Source: Nageia nagi
Taxonomy: Eukaryota; Pinophyta
Length of the DNA: 64,000 bases
Direction of reading: 5' to 3'
NCBI GenBank assembly: GCA_050084985.1
Contig: JBITNC010000001.1
Location: 77,996,001 to 78,060,000, forward strand
In this document: positions 1-10,400 of the stretch, in pieces
Layout of the letters: the number at the start of each line of letters is the position of its first letter
Numbering within the stretch: the first letter of the stretch is position 1
The notes under the pieces: model-generated
Databases searched by the model: none
Seen by the model: the letters and a program-made list of their open reading frames with translations, nothing else
What the model was told of the DNA's origin: nothing
Position numbers and translations under genes: made by a program

Positions 1-78
1 AAAGAACAAACAAGAAAATATATATAATTTTTTACTTAAATTTTATCTAGATGCATGTATCTTATTTGAAGACTAAGT

Positions 79-228
79 ATGCTTAGGACTTAAATTTCTA
101 ATGCATGATGCATGCTTACTTAAGTCATGATAGAATGCATGTTATAAATATGCTTAGGACTTAAATTTGTAATGCATGATGCATGCTTACTTAAATTTTT
201 AAGTCATGATACAATGCATGTTATGAAT
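79..228. repeat. Two-copy tandem repeat rich in TGCATG
   Basis: Two tandem units (about 79-149 and 150-228) both begin ATGCTTAGGACTTAAATTT and contain ATGCATGATGCATGC. The second unit has a short insertion. TGCATG, the core of the plant RY element, occurs about seven times within the first 230 bases. The function is unknown. The repeat may belong to the leader or LTR of the following copia element, but I see no second copy to prove that. Confidence 0.7.
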
Positions 229-967
229 TAAATACTAAGTAGGACTTAGTTCTTATGTTTAATTCATTAAGTGCTTTGAGAAAAATATGAACAATGTAAA
301 AGTCCTTTAGGGGTTAGAACAAAACCCATTGGACTCAATTTTTAGCCTTTTTAAGGTTTCAAGTTTGTGTGGATGGAGTATTTTTCACCTTACTTTATAT
401 TTTTTTTGCACATTTGCTTATACTTGCAATACGCAAAAATGTGAAAAGTAACCCCTAAAATGAATACATCCGCACGTATTTTCCACAACATGACTTGTTT
501 GGGGAGCCATGAGGTGAGGACAGGGCAGACTGGAGCCCTTTTAGTCCGAAGAACCGAGTGGTGGTAAGTCCGTCTTAATTGCCCCTAAGACCTCTGTTGG
601 ATTGGACATAACTCTATTAGGTGGACAGGCATGTGTGTAGTGATACCACATGTCCGCACGTCCATTCAGGGATTATCCTGATAACCTAGGAGGAAAACTG
701 AAACCCTTAATCAAGATAATTAAAATGGCCGGTCCAAGATACATCGGATCCTTGGAAAATAGTAAGTACTTCTCCTTGTGAGAGTATATCACTGACCAAG
801 GTGAACTGGTTGAGGACTGGTAGTACCTGGGCTCCACCTTGCGGGCATCCAGGTGAAGGCCTAATTCTATACAAGAAAACAACCCCAACTTTATCCTTCT
901 ATGGATCGTGGTTAATGAGTTTACACATGTGGGACATGTTTGCTTATTAGTTGTTTTATATGTATAG
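229..967. other. Leader-like region upstream of copia gag, no gene seen
   Basis: I see no convincing protein here. Positions 480-900 are clearly richer in G and C than the rest of the window and contain several short inverted repeats, for example ACCTGG with CCAGGT around 826-856. Nothing resembles the 3' LTR at 5900-6397, so the 5' LTR of the copia element is either left of the window or lost. A pyrimidine-rich stretch ending in TATAG lies just before a possible gag start at 1022, so a leader intron is conceivable. Confidence 0.4.
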
Positions 968-3900
968 ATGAAAATTGTAAAAGTTTACATTCTTATTGCA
1001 TATTTATTATTTTTTATAGCAATGGTTGAAACCTTCGTTCCCAAGCACATACTCGATGGTTCCAACTTTGGAATATGGGAACCACGTATGAAAGCCGAGT
1101 TACAAGCAAGAAAGCTATGGCAGACAGTTAGTGAAGATGCGGTTGCTCCTACCGATGAGAAGGCTCTTGAAGTATACAACTCAAAGAATGAGTTAGCAAC
1201 TTCTATGATATACCGTGCAGTTTCAGATGATGTCCTTCTCATGATTTCTTCATCAACTTCAGCAAAGGAAGCTTGGGATAGGTTAAAGAAAATCTACCTT
1301 GGGTCCAAATTTTCAAGGAGGTTTACCATTCTACAAAAGTTGTTGCAGTATCGACAAAGTGAAGATGAAAGTGCCTCTATCTACTTAAACAAAATCATTG
1401 ACCTCAGGACACAACTGGTTGGTTGTGGATGCAACTGGATCAATGATGAGTTCATGGTCTTCATCATTCTACAAAGCCTTACTTCAAAGTTCAGCAACTT
1501 TGTCACAGTTATGGAAACAAGGCTCGATGATGAAGAAGATGTCATCTCACTTGATAACCTTTCAAGACTTCTTCTAAAGCATGAGGAAACTTTGAACAAG
1601 AAAATGTTGAACCTTTCTCCAAAGGACCATAGCATTGCTCTAGGAGCAAGCAAAACTCCTTTCAAGAAAAAGTTCAAACATTACAAATTCAAAGACAACA
1701 AGTCCTCATCTACCTTCAGGAAGTATGACAAAAAGGGCAACAACAACAACAATCATGGCAACTACAGGCACAGAAATGATAAAGTAGGATCCAGCAATCC
1801 AACACCTCAGGAAAAGTTTGATGGGAATTGTAACTTCTGTGGTATCTTTGGGCACAAAGAGTATGATTGTCGCAAAAAGAAATTTGCTCAAAAAGGAAAG
1901 GGACATGCAAATATGAGAAATTTCAATAATAAAAAGAAGAACAAGCATGCTGCTTCTGTTGCCTACTACTCAATGACTCAAACTATTTCAAATGATTGGA
2001 TTGTTGATACAGGATGCACTAATCACATGTGTTATGAAAAAGATAAGTTTGAAAATTTTCATAAGTACAAAAAGGATGCAGTTGTGATAGGTGATAATAC
2101 AGTCCTTGATGTTCACGGAATAGGAAGTGTGAAGATTCATGGAAAGACTCTTGACAATGTCTTTTATGTGCCTAAACTAAGAATGAATCTCATCTCCGTA
2201 ATTCAAATTACAAGGAAAGGATGCTCATTTGAGTTTACCTCACACTCTTGGTGTGTTAAGAAAGGACTTGCCACTTTGATAAAAGGATCAGTAAAGAATG
2301 ACCTTTATATTGTGGATCAAGTACCTTCAAAGATTTGTCTTGCTACAAATGTTTGTTCAAAAGGTAGTCTTTGGCATCAACGATTAGGACACCTTAACCA
2401 CAAGAGTATTCAAGCCATGAAAACTCAAGAACTTGTGGAAGGTTTACCTAATATTTCACCCACAGTTGGTCTTTGTGAAAGGTGCATTCTAGGAAAGATG
2501 CATAGGCAAAAGTTTGAAAAAGATAAGGCAACTCGGGCTACTTTTCCTCTTCAGCTTGTGCATTCAGATTTGATGGGTCCTTTTCAGACTAAGTCACTAG
2601 GTGGAGCTTCTTATGTTCTGACCTTCATTGATGACTTCAGTAGGATGACATTTGGTTATCTACTTGAGCACAAGGATCAAACTTTTGACAGGTTTCAAGA
2701 CTTCAAGGCACTTGTTGAAAATCAAACTGATTTTAAGATCAAAATGCTGAGATCAGATAATGGAGGTGAATATAATAGCAATGAGTTTAACGACTTTTGT
2801 GTTAAACAAGGGATTAAGCGACAATTCACAATCCCATACACCCCTCAGCAAAATGGAGTTGCTGAAAGGAAGAATCGCACGATTATGGAAATGGCAAGAT
2901 GCATGTTGGGTAACCTTCCTAGTTTCTTATGGGGCGAAGCTGTTCACACTGCTATTCACACCCTAAATAGGTGTTCTACTAAGGCAGTTGAAGGTAAAAC
3001 TCCATATGAAGCATGGACAGGAAAGAAACCTAACCTCTCACACTTCAGGGTCTTCGGTTGTGATGCATTTGCCTTCATTACCTCAGAGAAAAGAAAGAAG
3101 CTAGATAAACGATCAGAAAAATGCATCTTTGTGGGGTATGATAATCAGCATAGAGGTTACAGGCTTTACTCTTCATCCCAGAAAATAGTCTTTGTTTCTA
3201 GGGATGTTAAGTTCAATGAACTTTCTGAGGATACGACCTCTCATGCTGAAGTGTCTGATACAGATGATTCTTCGCCTGCACCTAACTGGTTGGATGATCA
3301 TGTAGAGAAGTCACCACAAGAGCAAAATTCTCCAGCACAGAGAATTACAAGGAGTATGACCTTGAATAAATCCTTATTTGCCAAAATTGATAATATGCAT
3401 GAGCCATCCACCTTCAAAGAAGCTTCCAAGCAAGAGTGTTGGATGGAAGCTATGAAAGTTGAGTATGAGGCTCTCATGAAAAATGAAACTTGGGATTTGG
3501 TTCCTTATCCCAATGAGAAAAATGTGATTGGCAATAAATGGATATACAAGGTCAAGTACAATTCTGATGGAAACATTGAAAAATACAAGGCAAGGTTAGT
3601 AGCCAAAGGATTCGCTCAGAAATATGGTATTGATTATGAGGAAACCTTTGCTCCTATAGCCAAGATGCCTACTGTCAGAATAATTCTTACTCTTTCTACA
3701 GCTCAAGGATGGAAAGCTTTTCAACTTGATGTCAAAAGTGCATTTCTCAATGGAGACTTGGATGTTGAAATCTACATGAATCAACCAGAAGGATTTATTC
3801 CAGAAGGAAAAGAGTCTCTTGTGTGTAAACTAAAGAAGTCTTTGTATGGACTTAAGCAAGCACCTAGAGCATGGTACAAGAAAATTTCAGGATTCTTTGC

Positions 3901-4339
3901 AGATATTGGTTTTTCCAAGTGCTTCTCAGATTCCGATCTCTATGTACTCAATCAAGGAAAAGATGTGGTCATCATTCTCCTTTATGTGGATGATCTTCTC
4001 ATAACAGGCAATAATATTGAAATCATCCAAGAGTGCATCTCCAAACTCAAGGCAACATTTGAAATGACTGATTTAGGTCTATTGCATTACTATCTTGGGA
4101 TGCAAGTGTACCAACACAAAGATTGTACTTATCTTAGTCAATCTAAGTATATCTCAGACATCTTGCAAAAGTTTGGAATGGAGGAGTGCAAATATGCTGC
4201 AATACCTGTTTCTCCTGGAATCGTTGTATCACTAAGCTCAGATTCTCAGTTGGCTGATGCTACAGCTTATAGACAATTGATTGGTAGTCTTCTGTATCTG
4301 ACTATCTCTCGTCCTGATATTGCTTTTGCAGGAATCTAA
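968..4339 (+). CDS. gag-pol: copia Gag-Pol polyprotein, main part (frameshifted before its end)
   Basis: This encodes the Gag-Pol polyprotein for packaging, reverse transcription and integration. Numbered from 968: a UBN2-type gag covers residues 20-220. A CX2CX4HX4C zinc knuckle lies at 288-301. The aspartic protease motif DTG is at 347-349. The integrase zinc-binding (GAG-pre-integrase) region is at about 469-515. The integrase catalytic triad is D534, D597, E633 with the usual 35-residue spacing. Reverse transcriptase has an aspartate at 921 and YVDD at 1006-1009. A more typical start is the methionine at 1022; the 18 residues before it are hydrophobic and may be leader. The frame ends at a stop at 4337-4339, where a one-base deletion (or two-base insertion) near 4331 moves the continuation to another frame. 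All catalytic residues up to that point are present. Confidence 0.95.
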   Translation: MKIVKVYILIAYLLFFIAMVETFVPKHILDGSNFGIWEPRMKAELQARKLWQTVSEDAVAPTDEKALEVYNSKNELATSMIYRAVSDDVLLMISSSTSAKEAWDRLKKIYLGSKFSRRFTILQKLLQYRQSEDESASIYLNKIIDLRTQLVGCGCNWINDEFMVFIILQSLTSKFSNFVTVMETRLDDEEDVISLDNLSRLLLKHEETLNKKMLNLSPKDHSIALGASKTPFKKKFKHYKFKDNKSSSTFRKYDKKGNNNNNHGNYRHRNDKVGSSNPTPQEKFDGNCNFCGIFGHKEYDCRKKKFAQKGKGHANMRNFNNKKKNKHAASVAYYSMTQTISNDWIVDTGCTNHMCYEKDKFENFHKYKKDAVVIGDNTVLDVHGIGSVKIHGKTLDNVFYVPKLRMNLISVIQITRKGCSFEFTSHSWCVKKGLATLIKGSVKNDLYIVDQVPSKICLATNVCSKGSLWHQRLGHLNHKSIQAMKTQELVEGLPNISPTVGLCERCILGKMHRQKFEKDKATRATFPLQLVHSDLMGPFQTKSLGGASYVLTFIDDFSRMTFGYLLEHKDQTFDRFQDFKALVENQTDFKIKMLRSDNGGEYNSNEFNDFCVKQGIKRQFTIPYTPQQNGVAERKNRTIMEMARCMLGNLPSFLWGEAVHTAIHTLNRCSTKAVEGKTPYEAWTGKKPNLSHFRVFGCDAFAFITSEKRKKLDKRSEKCIFVGYDNQHRGYRLYSSSQKIVFVSRDVKFNELSEDTTSHAEVSDTDDSSPAPNWLDDHVEKSPQEQNSPAQRITRSMTLNKSLFAKIDNMHEPSTFKEASKQECWMEAMKVEYEALMKNETWDLVPYPNEKNVIGNKWIYKVKYNSDGNIEKYKARLVAKGFAQKYGIDYEETFAPIAKMPTVRIILTLSTAQGWKAFQLDVKSAFLNGDLDVEIYMNQPEGFIPEGKESLVCKLKKSLYGLKQAPRAWYKKISGFFADIGFSKCFSDSDLYVLNQGKDVVIILLYVDDLLITGNNIEIIQECISKLKATFEMTDLGLLHYYLGMQVYQHKDCTYLSQSKYISDILQKFGMEECKYAAIPVSPGIVVSLSSDSQLADATAYRQLIGSLLYLTISRPDIAFAGI

Positions 4340-4884
4340 TGGCACGATTCATGCAAAAACCATATGTTGAACACCTCAATGCTGTTAAGCAAATCTTGAG
4401 GTATGTCGCAGGGACAAAGGATCTTGCTCTTAAGTATTCCAAAGTGCCCTCGATTGTTCTCTCAGGGTTCTCAGATTCTGATTATGGGGGAGATAGAGAT
4501 GACAGAAAATCAACCTCTGCATATGTGTTTAGCATTGGTTTAGGTGCTATCTCTTGGGCTTCCAAGAAGCAACCTACTGTGACTCTTTCTACCACTGAAG
4601 CTGAATATCGAGCCATGTCTGTTGCCGCCCAAGAAGCTATTTGGCTAAGACATCTTCTGATCGAAATTGGGTATCAGCAAAATGGCCCATCTCTTATTTC
4701 GTCAGATAATCAATCGGCTATCTCTTTGGCTAAGAATCCTGTGTTCCATCAGCGAACCAAACATGTCGAAATCCAAGCTCATTTTATCAAGGAGAAGGTT
4801 CTAGATGACATCATCCACTTACAGTATTGTCCATCTACTGACAACTCCGCTGATTTGTTCACCAAGCCCCTTCCTGAAGCTTAG
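4339..4884 (+). CDS. copia RNase H domain, continuation after frameshift
   Basis: This is the C-terminal part of the same polyprotein, in the next frame. It begins MARFMQKP, which is the normal continuation of copia pol across the end of reverse transcriptase. RNase H motifs are visible in order: SDSDYGG with the first acidic residue, TEAEYRA, SDNQSAI, and the terminal ADLFTKPLP signature of copia pol. It overlaps the upstream frame by one base at 4339. I read the split as mutation rather than programmed frameshifting, because copia elements normally make a single polyprotein and this is not a known shift site. The stop at 4882-4884 is in the expected place. Confidence 0.92.
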   Translation: MARFMQKPYVEHLNAVKQILRYVAGTKDLALKYSKVPSIVLSGFSDSDYGGDRDDRKSTSAYVFSIGLGAISWASKKQPTVTLSTTEAEYRAMSVAAQEAIWLRHLLIEIGYQQNGPSLISSDNQSAISLAKNPVFHQRTKHVEIQAHFIKEKVLDDIIHLQYCPSTDNSADLFTKPLPEA

Positions 4885-4928
4885 TTCTGCAAGCTTAGGG
4901 ATTCTCTAGGGTTGGTGAAGTTGCCCTC

Positions 4929-4939
4929 AAGGGGGAGTG
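4929..4939 (+). other. First polypurine tract
   Basis: AAGGGGGAGTG lies 45 bases after the pol stop, where a copia polypurine tract normally sits. It is immediately followed at 4940-4951 by the perfect palindrome AAGTTTAAACTT, not by an LTR. The same 11-mer recurs at 5891-5901 directly at the LTR. Confidence 0.7.
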
Positions 4940-5005
4940 AAGTTTAAACTTTTGTTAGTGATGACAACTTCACCTCTAAGAGGCCTTTTTTGATTGTACA
5001 TTCTA

Positions 5006-5414
5006 GACCTCCGTGGTAAGTTTGTTCTGCGTGACAAACTTGTTGTACAATTGTTGTTATAGAGTGTTGATTATTTTATACCTCAGTGGTAAGTTTGCTC
5101 TGCATGAGAAACTTGTTGTACAAATTTTGAGCATATAATTAATATACCTCCATGGCAAGTTTGCTCTGCATGACGAACTTGTTGTACATTCTATACCTCC
5201 GTGGTGAGTTTGCTCTGCGTGAGAAACTCGTTGTACAATTTTTATGCTCTATACCTCCGTGGTGAGTTTGCTCTGCGTGAGAAACTTGTTGTACAATTTT
5301 TGAGCATATAATTTAATATACCTCCATGGTAAGTTCGCTCTGCATGACGAACTTGTTGTACATTCTATACCTCCGTGGTGAGTTTGCTCTGCGTGAGAAA
5401 CTCGTTGTACAATT
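5006..5414 (+). repeat. Seven-copy 24-nt hairpin array in copia 3' UTR
   Basis: Seven copies of a 24-nt inverted repeat start at 5018, 5091, 5157, 5206, 5264, 5331 and 5380. Each is preceded by ACCTC(C/A)(G/A)TGG and followed by GTTGTACA. Copies 2-4 and 5-7 form a higher-order unit of about 174 bp. Outer stems are AAGTTT/AAACTT, or GAGTTT/AAACTC in copies 4 and 7; copy 6 has AAGTTCG/CGAACTT. Copies 3 and 5 carry G-U pairs. Stem changes are therefore mostly paired. The role is unknown; candidates are RNA stability, packaging or 3' end formation. Confidence 0.9.
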
Positions 5415-5890
5415 TTATGCTCTATTTTTAAAATCAACACATGTCTATATACAACAGGTGACTATGAGTAATGGCTTGGCATCTCCGTGATGGCTTATAG
5501 TGCACCATTGATCAGTTATTTATAAGATGGCATTATTTAATTCTCTTATTTGAATATATGATGCATCTAACTGATTTTGTTCATGAGTTGCTTGTAGCAT
5601 GCAGGATCTTCTTTAGAAATGCAGGTTACTCACCTTGTGAAAGCAAGCTCATGGAGACTCACATGTCAGCTTAAAGTTGATCGACTACTATGTACAGTGA
5701 AACCAGTTGTGGTTAATGATTGTATTGTAAACCATTTTTGTCAAATGGTAATGTAGTGAGTCTCATACTAGTTCTCAAAAAGATTCTCAAAAATATGTAA
5801 AATTTCTCATCTCCACTTGTATCTCTATGGAGGAGAACTCTCTCTTACTCTCTCTCTTCTCTCTTCTACACTCTATCCCAATATTGCATT

Positions 5891-5899
5891 AAGGGGGAG
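5891..5899 (+). other. Second polypurine tract at the 3' LTR
   Basis: AAGGGGGAG directly precedes the TG of the 3' LTR at 5900. It would prime plus-strand DNA synthesis. Together with the first two LTR bases it repeats the 11-mer found at 4929-4939. Confidence 0.85.
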
Positions 5900-6397
5900 T
5901 GTTAGAATTTGTAATGAAATATTGTGAATATCTAGACTCCTTGTAAATTCAATTAATCACTTAAGGGTATGTAGATACCTTAAATGATTAATATAATTCT
6001 TTAATGTATAGACTTTGACTTTACCAAAGGAGTTAGTTGGTAGGTTGAAGTTTGGTGGTACATTTAATGTAACCCTAACCTTACCCTTGGGTTAAAGGAA
6101 GGTTAGGGAGGTGCTCTCAACCTATAAATAGAGGGCCTCTCCTCATGTAAACATATCTAAGTTTTGAGTAAGATTACTCTACTTGGTTGTGTAGGAGAGA
6201 GCTAGAGAATAGTTGTAAGAGAGACATAGATTTGAGAATAAGAGAACTAGTTGTGGATGTACTCCCAAGGAGGGAGGAACCACATTATATTGGTGTCATA
6301 TTGTGTGAATGATGTTCTTAGAATTATAGATGTGTTATCTTGAGTTTCCTAGTCTAAGGTCCTAGAGGATTTGTTTAGATCTAGTTCAAATTCTTCA
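5900..6397 (+). repeat. copia 3' LTR
   Basis: It starts TGTTAGAATTTG right after the polypurine tract and contains a TATA box at 6123 followed by a typical R/U5-like stretch. The 3' end is placed at ...TTCTTCA (6397) because gypsy-derived sequence follows. That end is tentative, since no 5' LTR is available for comparison. Confidence 0.75.
6123..6130 (+). promoter_or_regulatory. TATA box of the copia LTR
   Basis: TATAAATA in the middle of the LTR, at the expected distance for an LTR promoter. Confidence 0.6.
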
Positions 6398-6439
6398 TAG
6401 AAAAGGCTCAAAATGTGTTGAATGAGGATGTAAGCCAAG

Positions 6440-6974
6440 CTTCCTCTTTAGGGTCAGCCACTGGTTTGTGTTTGGCTTGCAATGATGCTCATGAACAAAC
6501 CACATGTCCTGTTTATCAATACCAAGAATATTTATCAAGAAGTGGGGGCATTCCTCTACCTGGTGTAGCTAATGACATAAGCTGAGATGTGAACCTGATG
6601 AATTTTGCACCAGTGGATATAAGAGTTTTTGCTATGGAAACAAGATTAAGGAAAAACCCCTAGTCTCCAGTATTCTGAAAAGAAAAGTTGAATCCTAAAA
6701 GACCTCCAGAATCAATCATATCAAGACCTCCGGAGAAGAAATGAAATAGTAAAAGATGGTTTGATGGTCAAAAATCAACTCTGGATACTTTCAGAGAAGG
6801 AGATTTAGTATTGAAATGGGATGAGGATAGAGCTAAACTGAGGAAACATAAAAAATTCAAATCCATGTGGTCTAGAACCTATGTAGTAGCTAAATGCATT
6901 GGAAAAACACCTTTGAGCTAGCAAAATTAAATGGGTGCAAATTACCGATTTCAGTTAATGGACAACACCTAAAG
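6440..6974 (+). pseudogene. Ty3/gypsy remnant: knuckle-like stretch and integrase C-terminus
   Basis: About 6465-6550 reads as a cysteine/histidine cluster (CLACNDAH..TTCP) resembling a gypsy gag knuckle. About 6750-6974 reads as the C-terminal end of gypsy integrase: FREGDLVLKWDEDRAK, then KFKSMWSRTYVV, and after a frameshift near 6905 NTFELAKLNG and PISVNGQHLK. That order (GDLVLKWD, W..PY.V, NGQHLK) is the usual plant gypsy pol terminus. Everything between gag and the integrase end is missing, and the fragment has several stops. It marks the pol end of the element whose extra reading frame and LTR follow. Confidence 0.75.
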
Positions 6975-7489
6975 TAATATAAGATCGCAAGCACAGGATA
7001 GTGATTTTTTGAAAAGATATGATTTTGTACACATATTGTAAATAGTGTGCCGTTTGCATTTATTTCAAGTTGTCATTATGGTTGTCAGTTATTTATTAGT
7101 AACTTAGTGGTAGTTGTACTTTTGCATTGGTAGAATTGAAGTTTCCAAAAGGGGGTATAGAAAATCAAATCTCAAAGTTCCTGAAAAGAGTGCATAATAT
7201 CAAATCAGTTATTAATGCTACTATCTACAAGGATATTTTGTGTGTTCTAAGAGATTGTGCATCAATCAATGAAATGAGCTATAAAAGGGCCAAGAGCACT
7301 ACTCACCAAAATACCTAAATTCTAGAATCCATAGAAAGCATTCGCTTACAAATTTGCAAAGCTAGTATCTACTGCGCATTGCCAGGAGCTATGGAATATA
7401 GCAGAAGAATCTGAGTAAAGTGAGGTGTTGGTTAGGGGTGATAGAAGTGAGACAAGAAGAGTTGATAAGTGCAACACAAGCAAACAAAA
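6975..7489 (+). other. Spacer between pol end and extra reading frame
   Basis: No recognisable protein. A short open stretch (7127-7318) shares the frame of the downstream reading frame, but eight stops cluster at about 7414-7468. I therefore treat this as untranslated spacer. Confidence 0.5.
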
Positions 7490-10400
7490 ATGAGCTCAAG
7501 ATCATCGATGAAGACAGTAAGGAAAATAATGAATTCCATGGAATTATTGTGGGATACTAAAATTACAGCTTGAAATAAGAACCCCAAGGGCACAACTGAA
7601 GGTAAGTGGCCAAACTTCAATTTTAATCACATAGCACATGCACTGATGGGGTTGGGTCTCATGTACTTCATTCCCCATAGATGCTTTCCTACTCCTGAGT
7701 TGATAAAAGTTATAAGGGGGGCATTTGATCCTGCAACTAGAATGGTTAGAGACTTGCAAGGAAGGACTATCTTGAATTTGGATTCCATTTCAGTAGCAAA
7801 GGATTTTAATCCACCCTCCCCTATGCATTCCCTTGTGCACATTTATTGGTATATGACACCCAGTTCTAATCTGAGAGCAAATATCATAGCCTGGCTAAAT
7901 AAAAATGCAGCTAGGACCGTAAAGTTTATGGAGTTCCCCAGTTCTAAGCTCTTGCTCTCCAATTTTTTTACACATCTGTAATTATTATTATCTATGTTAG
8001 CCATAGCAGTAGGTGAAGAGATAGATAGGTATGCCTCACCATCAAAATTAGCTATCGCATACTAGATTTCTCACCTAGTTTCTCCTACGATGTATGACTA
8101 GGCTATTGCCCTTTCAGATGGAATGTCTGAACAGCTAGAAAAGATTAGTGAGGGATCCCATTTTACATATGTGTCACACATTGTTTGGATGATGATTCAT
8201 CAGAACATCGATGTTTTCAAGAATCTAACCTTGGTTTGGACTGATGAAAGAGGGTCTTAGAAGCCAGTGGACCAATGGACTGAGGAGGTGAGGTCTTCAG
8301 CAGATTATTACTTCTTTGTAGAAAGCTTTTTGGTTCCTACAATGAGTTTATTTACCCTTGCAGTTCCAAGATTATCAACAACTTCTAAGCTTTACCTCTA
8401 GATGCCACATGGAGAGATTGGGGACTGGTTCTTCACAGAGGAGGGGACTTTTGTTAGGCTTTATGGGTTTTTTGGGGCTCCTTTCTTACTACTAGTCCAT
8501 GTAATGGATTGGGTGTTTAGCATGGAATATGCCAGACAAATGGATTATATAGATTCTAAATATGGAGCTGCAACAAAAAAAAGGATAGTTTATGCCCTTC
8601 CTCATAAAGTGCATGACTTGGTGCTTCAAAGTAGGGGAGCAAGTGAATAATTAAAAGGTAAATTATTGAATTTAAAATTGAAAAAACTCAGTCAATATTT
8701 ACTATATGATCCTAAAGATATCTTTAGCAAGAGGTTGAGGGGCCAGCCCAATCCCCTGGGTTTTAGAGCTGAATCCAGGCCAAAGCTACTTAAATGGCAA
8801 AACTCAAAACATGAAGACAAGGTAATGCCCACTGCCTTGATTAATAGAGATTTATTGCCACTGTGGTTAGATTTTTATAGCAAAAAGGCAAATTTTGACC
8901 CAAAAATAGACTCCATCTCAAAAAAGTCTTTGAAAGCCTTAAGATATCAGAGATGGAGTGAAGAAAAAATAGCCACCTTCACCTAGTACCGAATTGAGTC
9001 TAGAAATCAGAATACCCCTCTAGATTCTGATTTAGATGATAAATTTGAAGAGATGTGGAGGATAGAACATCCCATAGACATCCCTGCTAGTGAAGGTTCA
9101 GATGATAGTGATGAGGAGGGAGAGTAGGGACATGCAAGGTCCCAAACATCAGCTCAAGAGGAGCAACCTGAGGGGGAAACTAGGGAGGTTTCCATAAAAA
9201 CAATGGCTAGGAGGCCTAGGAGAGTGTATACTGTTAAAAGGAAAGCCCAAAAGGAGATGGCACCACTCCCACCACCACTAAAGAGAAGAAGATGGAGCCC
9301 TACTCCATTAGGTATGCTCTCGACTCCCTCTTCCCCTATTTCTCTTACTCCTGCTCTATTTATTTCTACCATGCCCATTTCCATTCCAAGTTCACTTTTG
9401 CAAATTCCAGCAACCATTCCAGCTTCACCCATTCAATCCCTCATAACATCGCCACCACCTATCCAATGGCAAAGCTCCCTTCCCCTTACATCTAGCCCAC
9501 AAGTTCCCCCCATCATTAGCATCACTACAATACCTTTATCACCTTCACCATCTCTACCTCCATCATCCTCTCCTTCATCCTTTCCAGCACTTCCTACCAT
9601 GAATCCATCCAGCAGTAGTGTCCTCGGGCCCAGTCAAGCTAGCCCTGTGACACCAGCATAGTAGATCATGGCCTCCTCCTCTCAGGAGTTGAGCACTAGA
9701 TCTCCATTCATTATGATATCTGAGGAACAAATATCTATGGATGGCATTATGTAGTAGTACTAACAGATGAAACAGGGATGAGATGCATGGATGTAAAAGC
9801 AGGTCAAGAAGCTCCCAATTTTGGATAATCTAGTAAGGTTTTGAACTTCAATGGATCTAAAGCATAAGGTGCTTGAAATGGCTATTGCCCAAGACCCACA
9901 AGAAGGGTAAAGTGATCTATCCTCTATGAACACTTGGGTAAAAATCAACACACAAAGCATATCCCAGAGTGATAAAAATGAGCTCTTGCAAATGGTAGTA
10001 GACCTCAACATATTAGAGTTAACAAAGTTGGAGATCAAGTACAATAAGCTGCAAAAGGCCCATGAAGCTATGAAGTAGTAGTTAGACACTCAAAAATTAA
10101 AATTGAAAGTTGCTGAAAATAACATATCAATTTTGAAGACTAGTTTGGTAGTGGCTCCTACAGCAGACACTTTGAGCCAGAAAGATGCCATCATCTCTCA
10201 GAGAGATGCTAAGATAGTTGCCAGAGTAGCAAAGATTAGCAGTTTGAATGCTAACATAGTGCAACTCCAATCAAGTTTGAATGTGAATAAGGTAGACAAA
10301 TCCTTTTTGTTAAATATGAAGAAAAGATTTTGGGAGCTGAGGGTACAGGAAATCAAAGATTTGATCCATCTGAGAGATCATATAGAATCATGTTTATTAG

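Larger units (their letters stand above)
968..6397 (+). mobile_element. Ty1/copia LTR retrotransposon, 5' LTR not in window
   Basis: The domain order gag, zinc knuckle, protease, integrase, reverse transcriptase, RNase H is the Ty1/copia (Pseudoviridae-like) order. The element has one frameshift near 4331 and no other break in about 3.9 kb, so it is by far the youngest coding element in the window. Downstream of pol come a polypurine tract, a hairpin repeat array, a second identical polypurine tract and a 3' LTR starting TGTTAGAA. The 5' boundary and target-site duplication cannot be seen. It is inserted next to, or into, an older gypsy element. Confidence 0.9.

Noticed and set aside
673-888. 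71-codon open stretch on the minus strand upstream of copia gag
   Set aside because: It lies in a GC-richer leader, has no recognisable domain and no context supporting an antisense gene.
968-1021. Hydrophobic N-terminus of copia Gag-Pol as a signal peptide
   Set aside because: Copia gag normally begins at the position of the methionine at 1022; the upstream part is a chance extension ending in a splice-acceptor-like sequence.
4331-4341. Programmed frameshift between reverse transcriptase and RNase H
   Set aside because: No slippery site typical of Ty elements is visible and plant copia pol is a single frame; a simple mutation explains it.
5249-5440. Minus-strand open stretch across the hairpin array
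   Set aside because: It exists only because the repeat contains no stops in that frame; it encodes the repeat.
9154-9432. Minus-strand open stretch of 92 codons
   Set aside because: Shadow of the Pro/Ser-rich part of the 7490-10948 frame.
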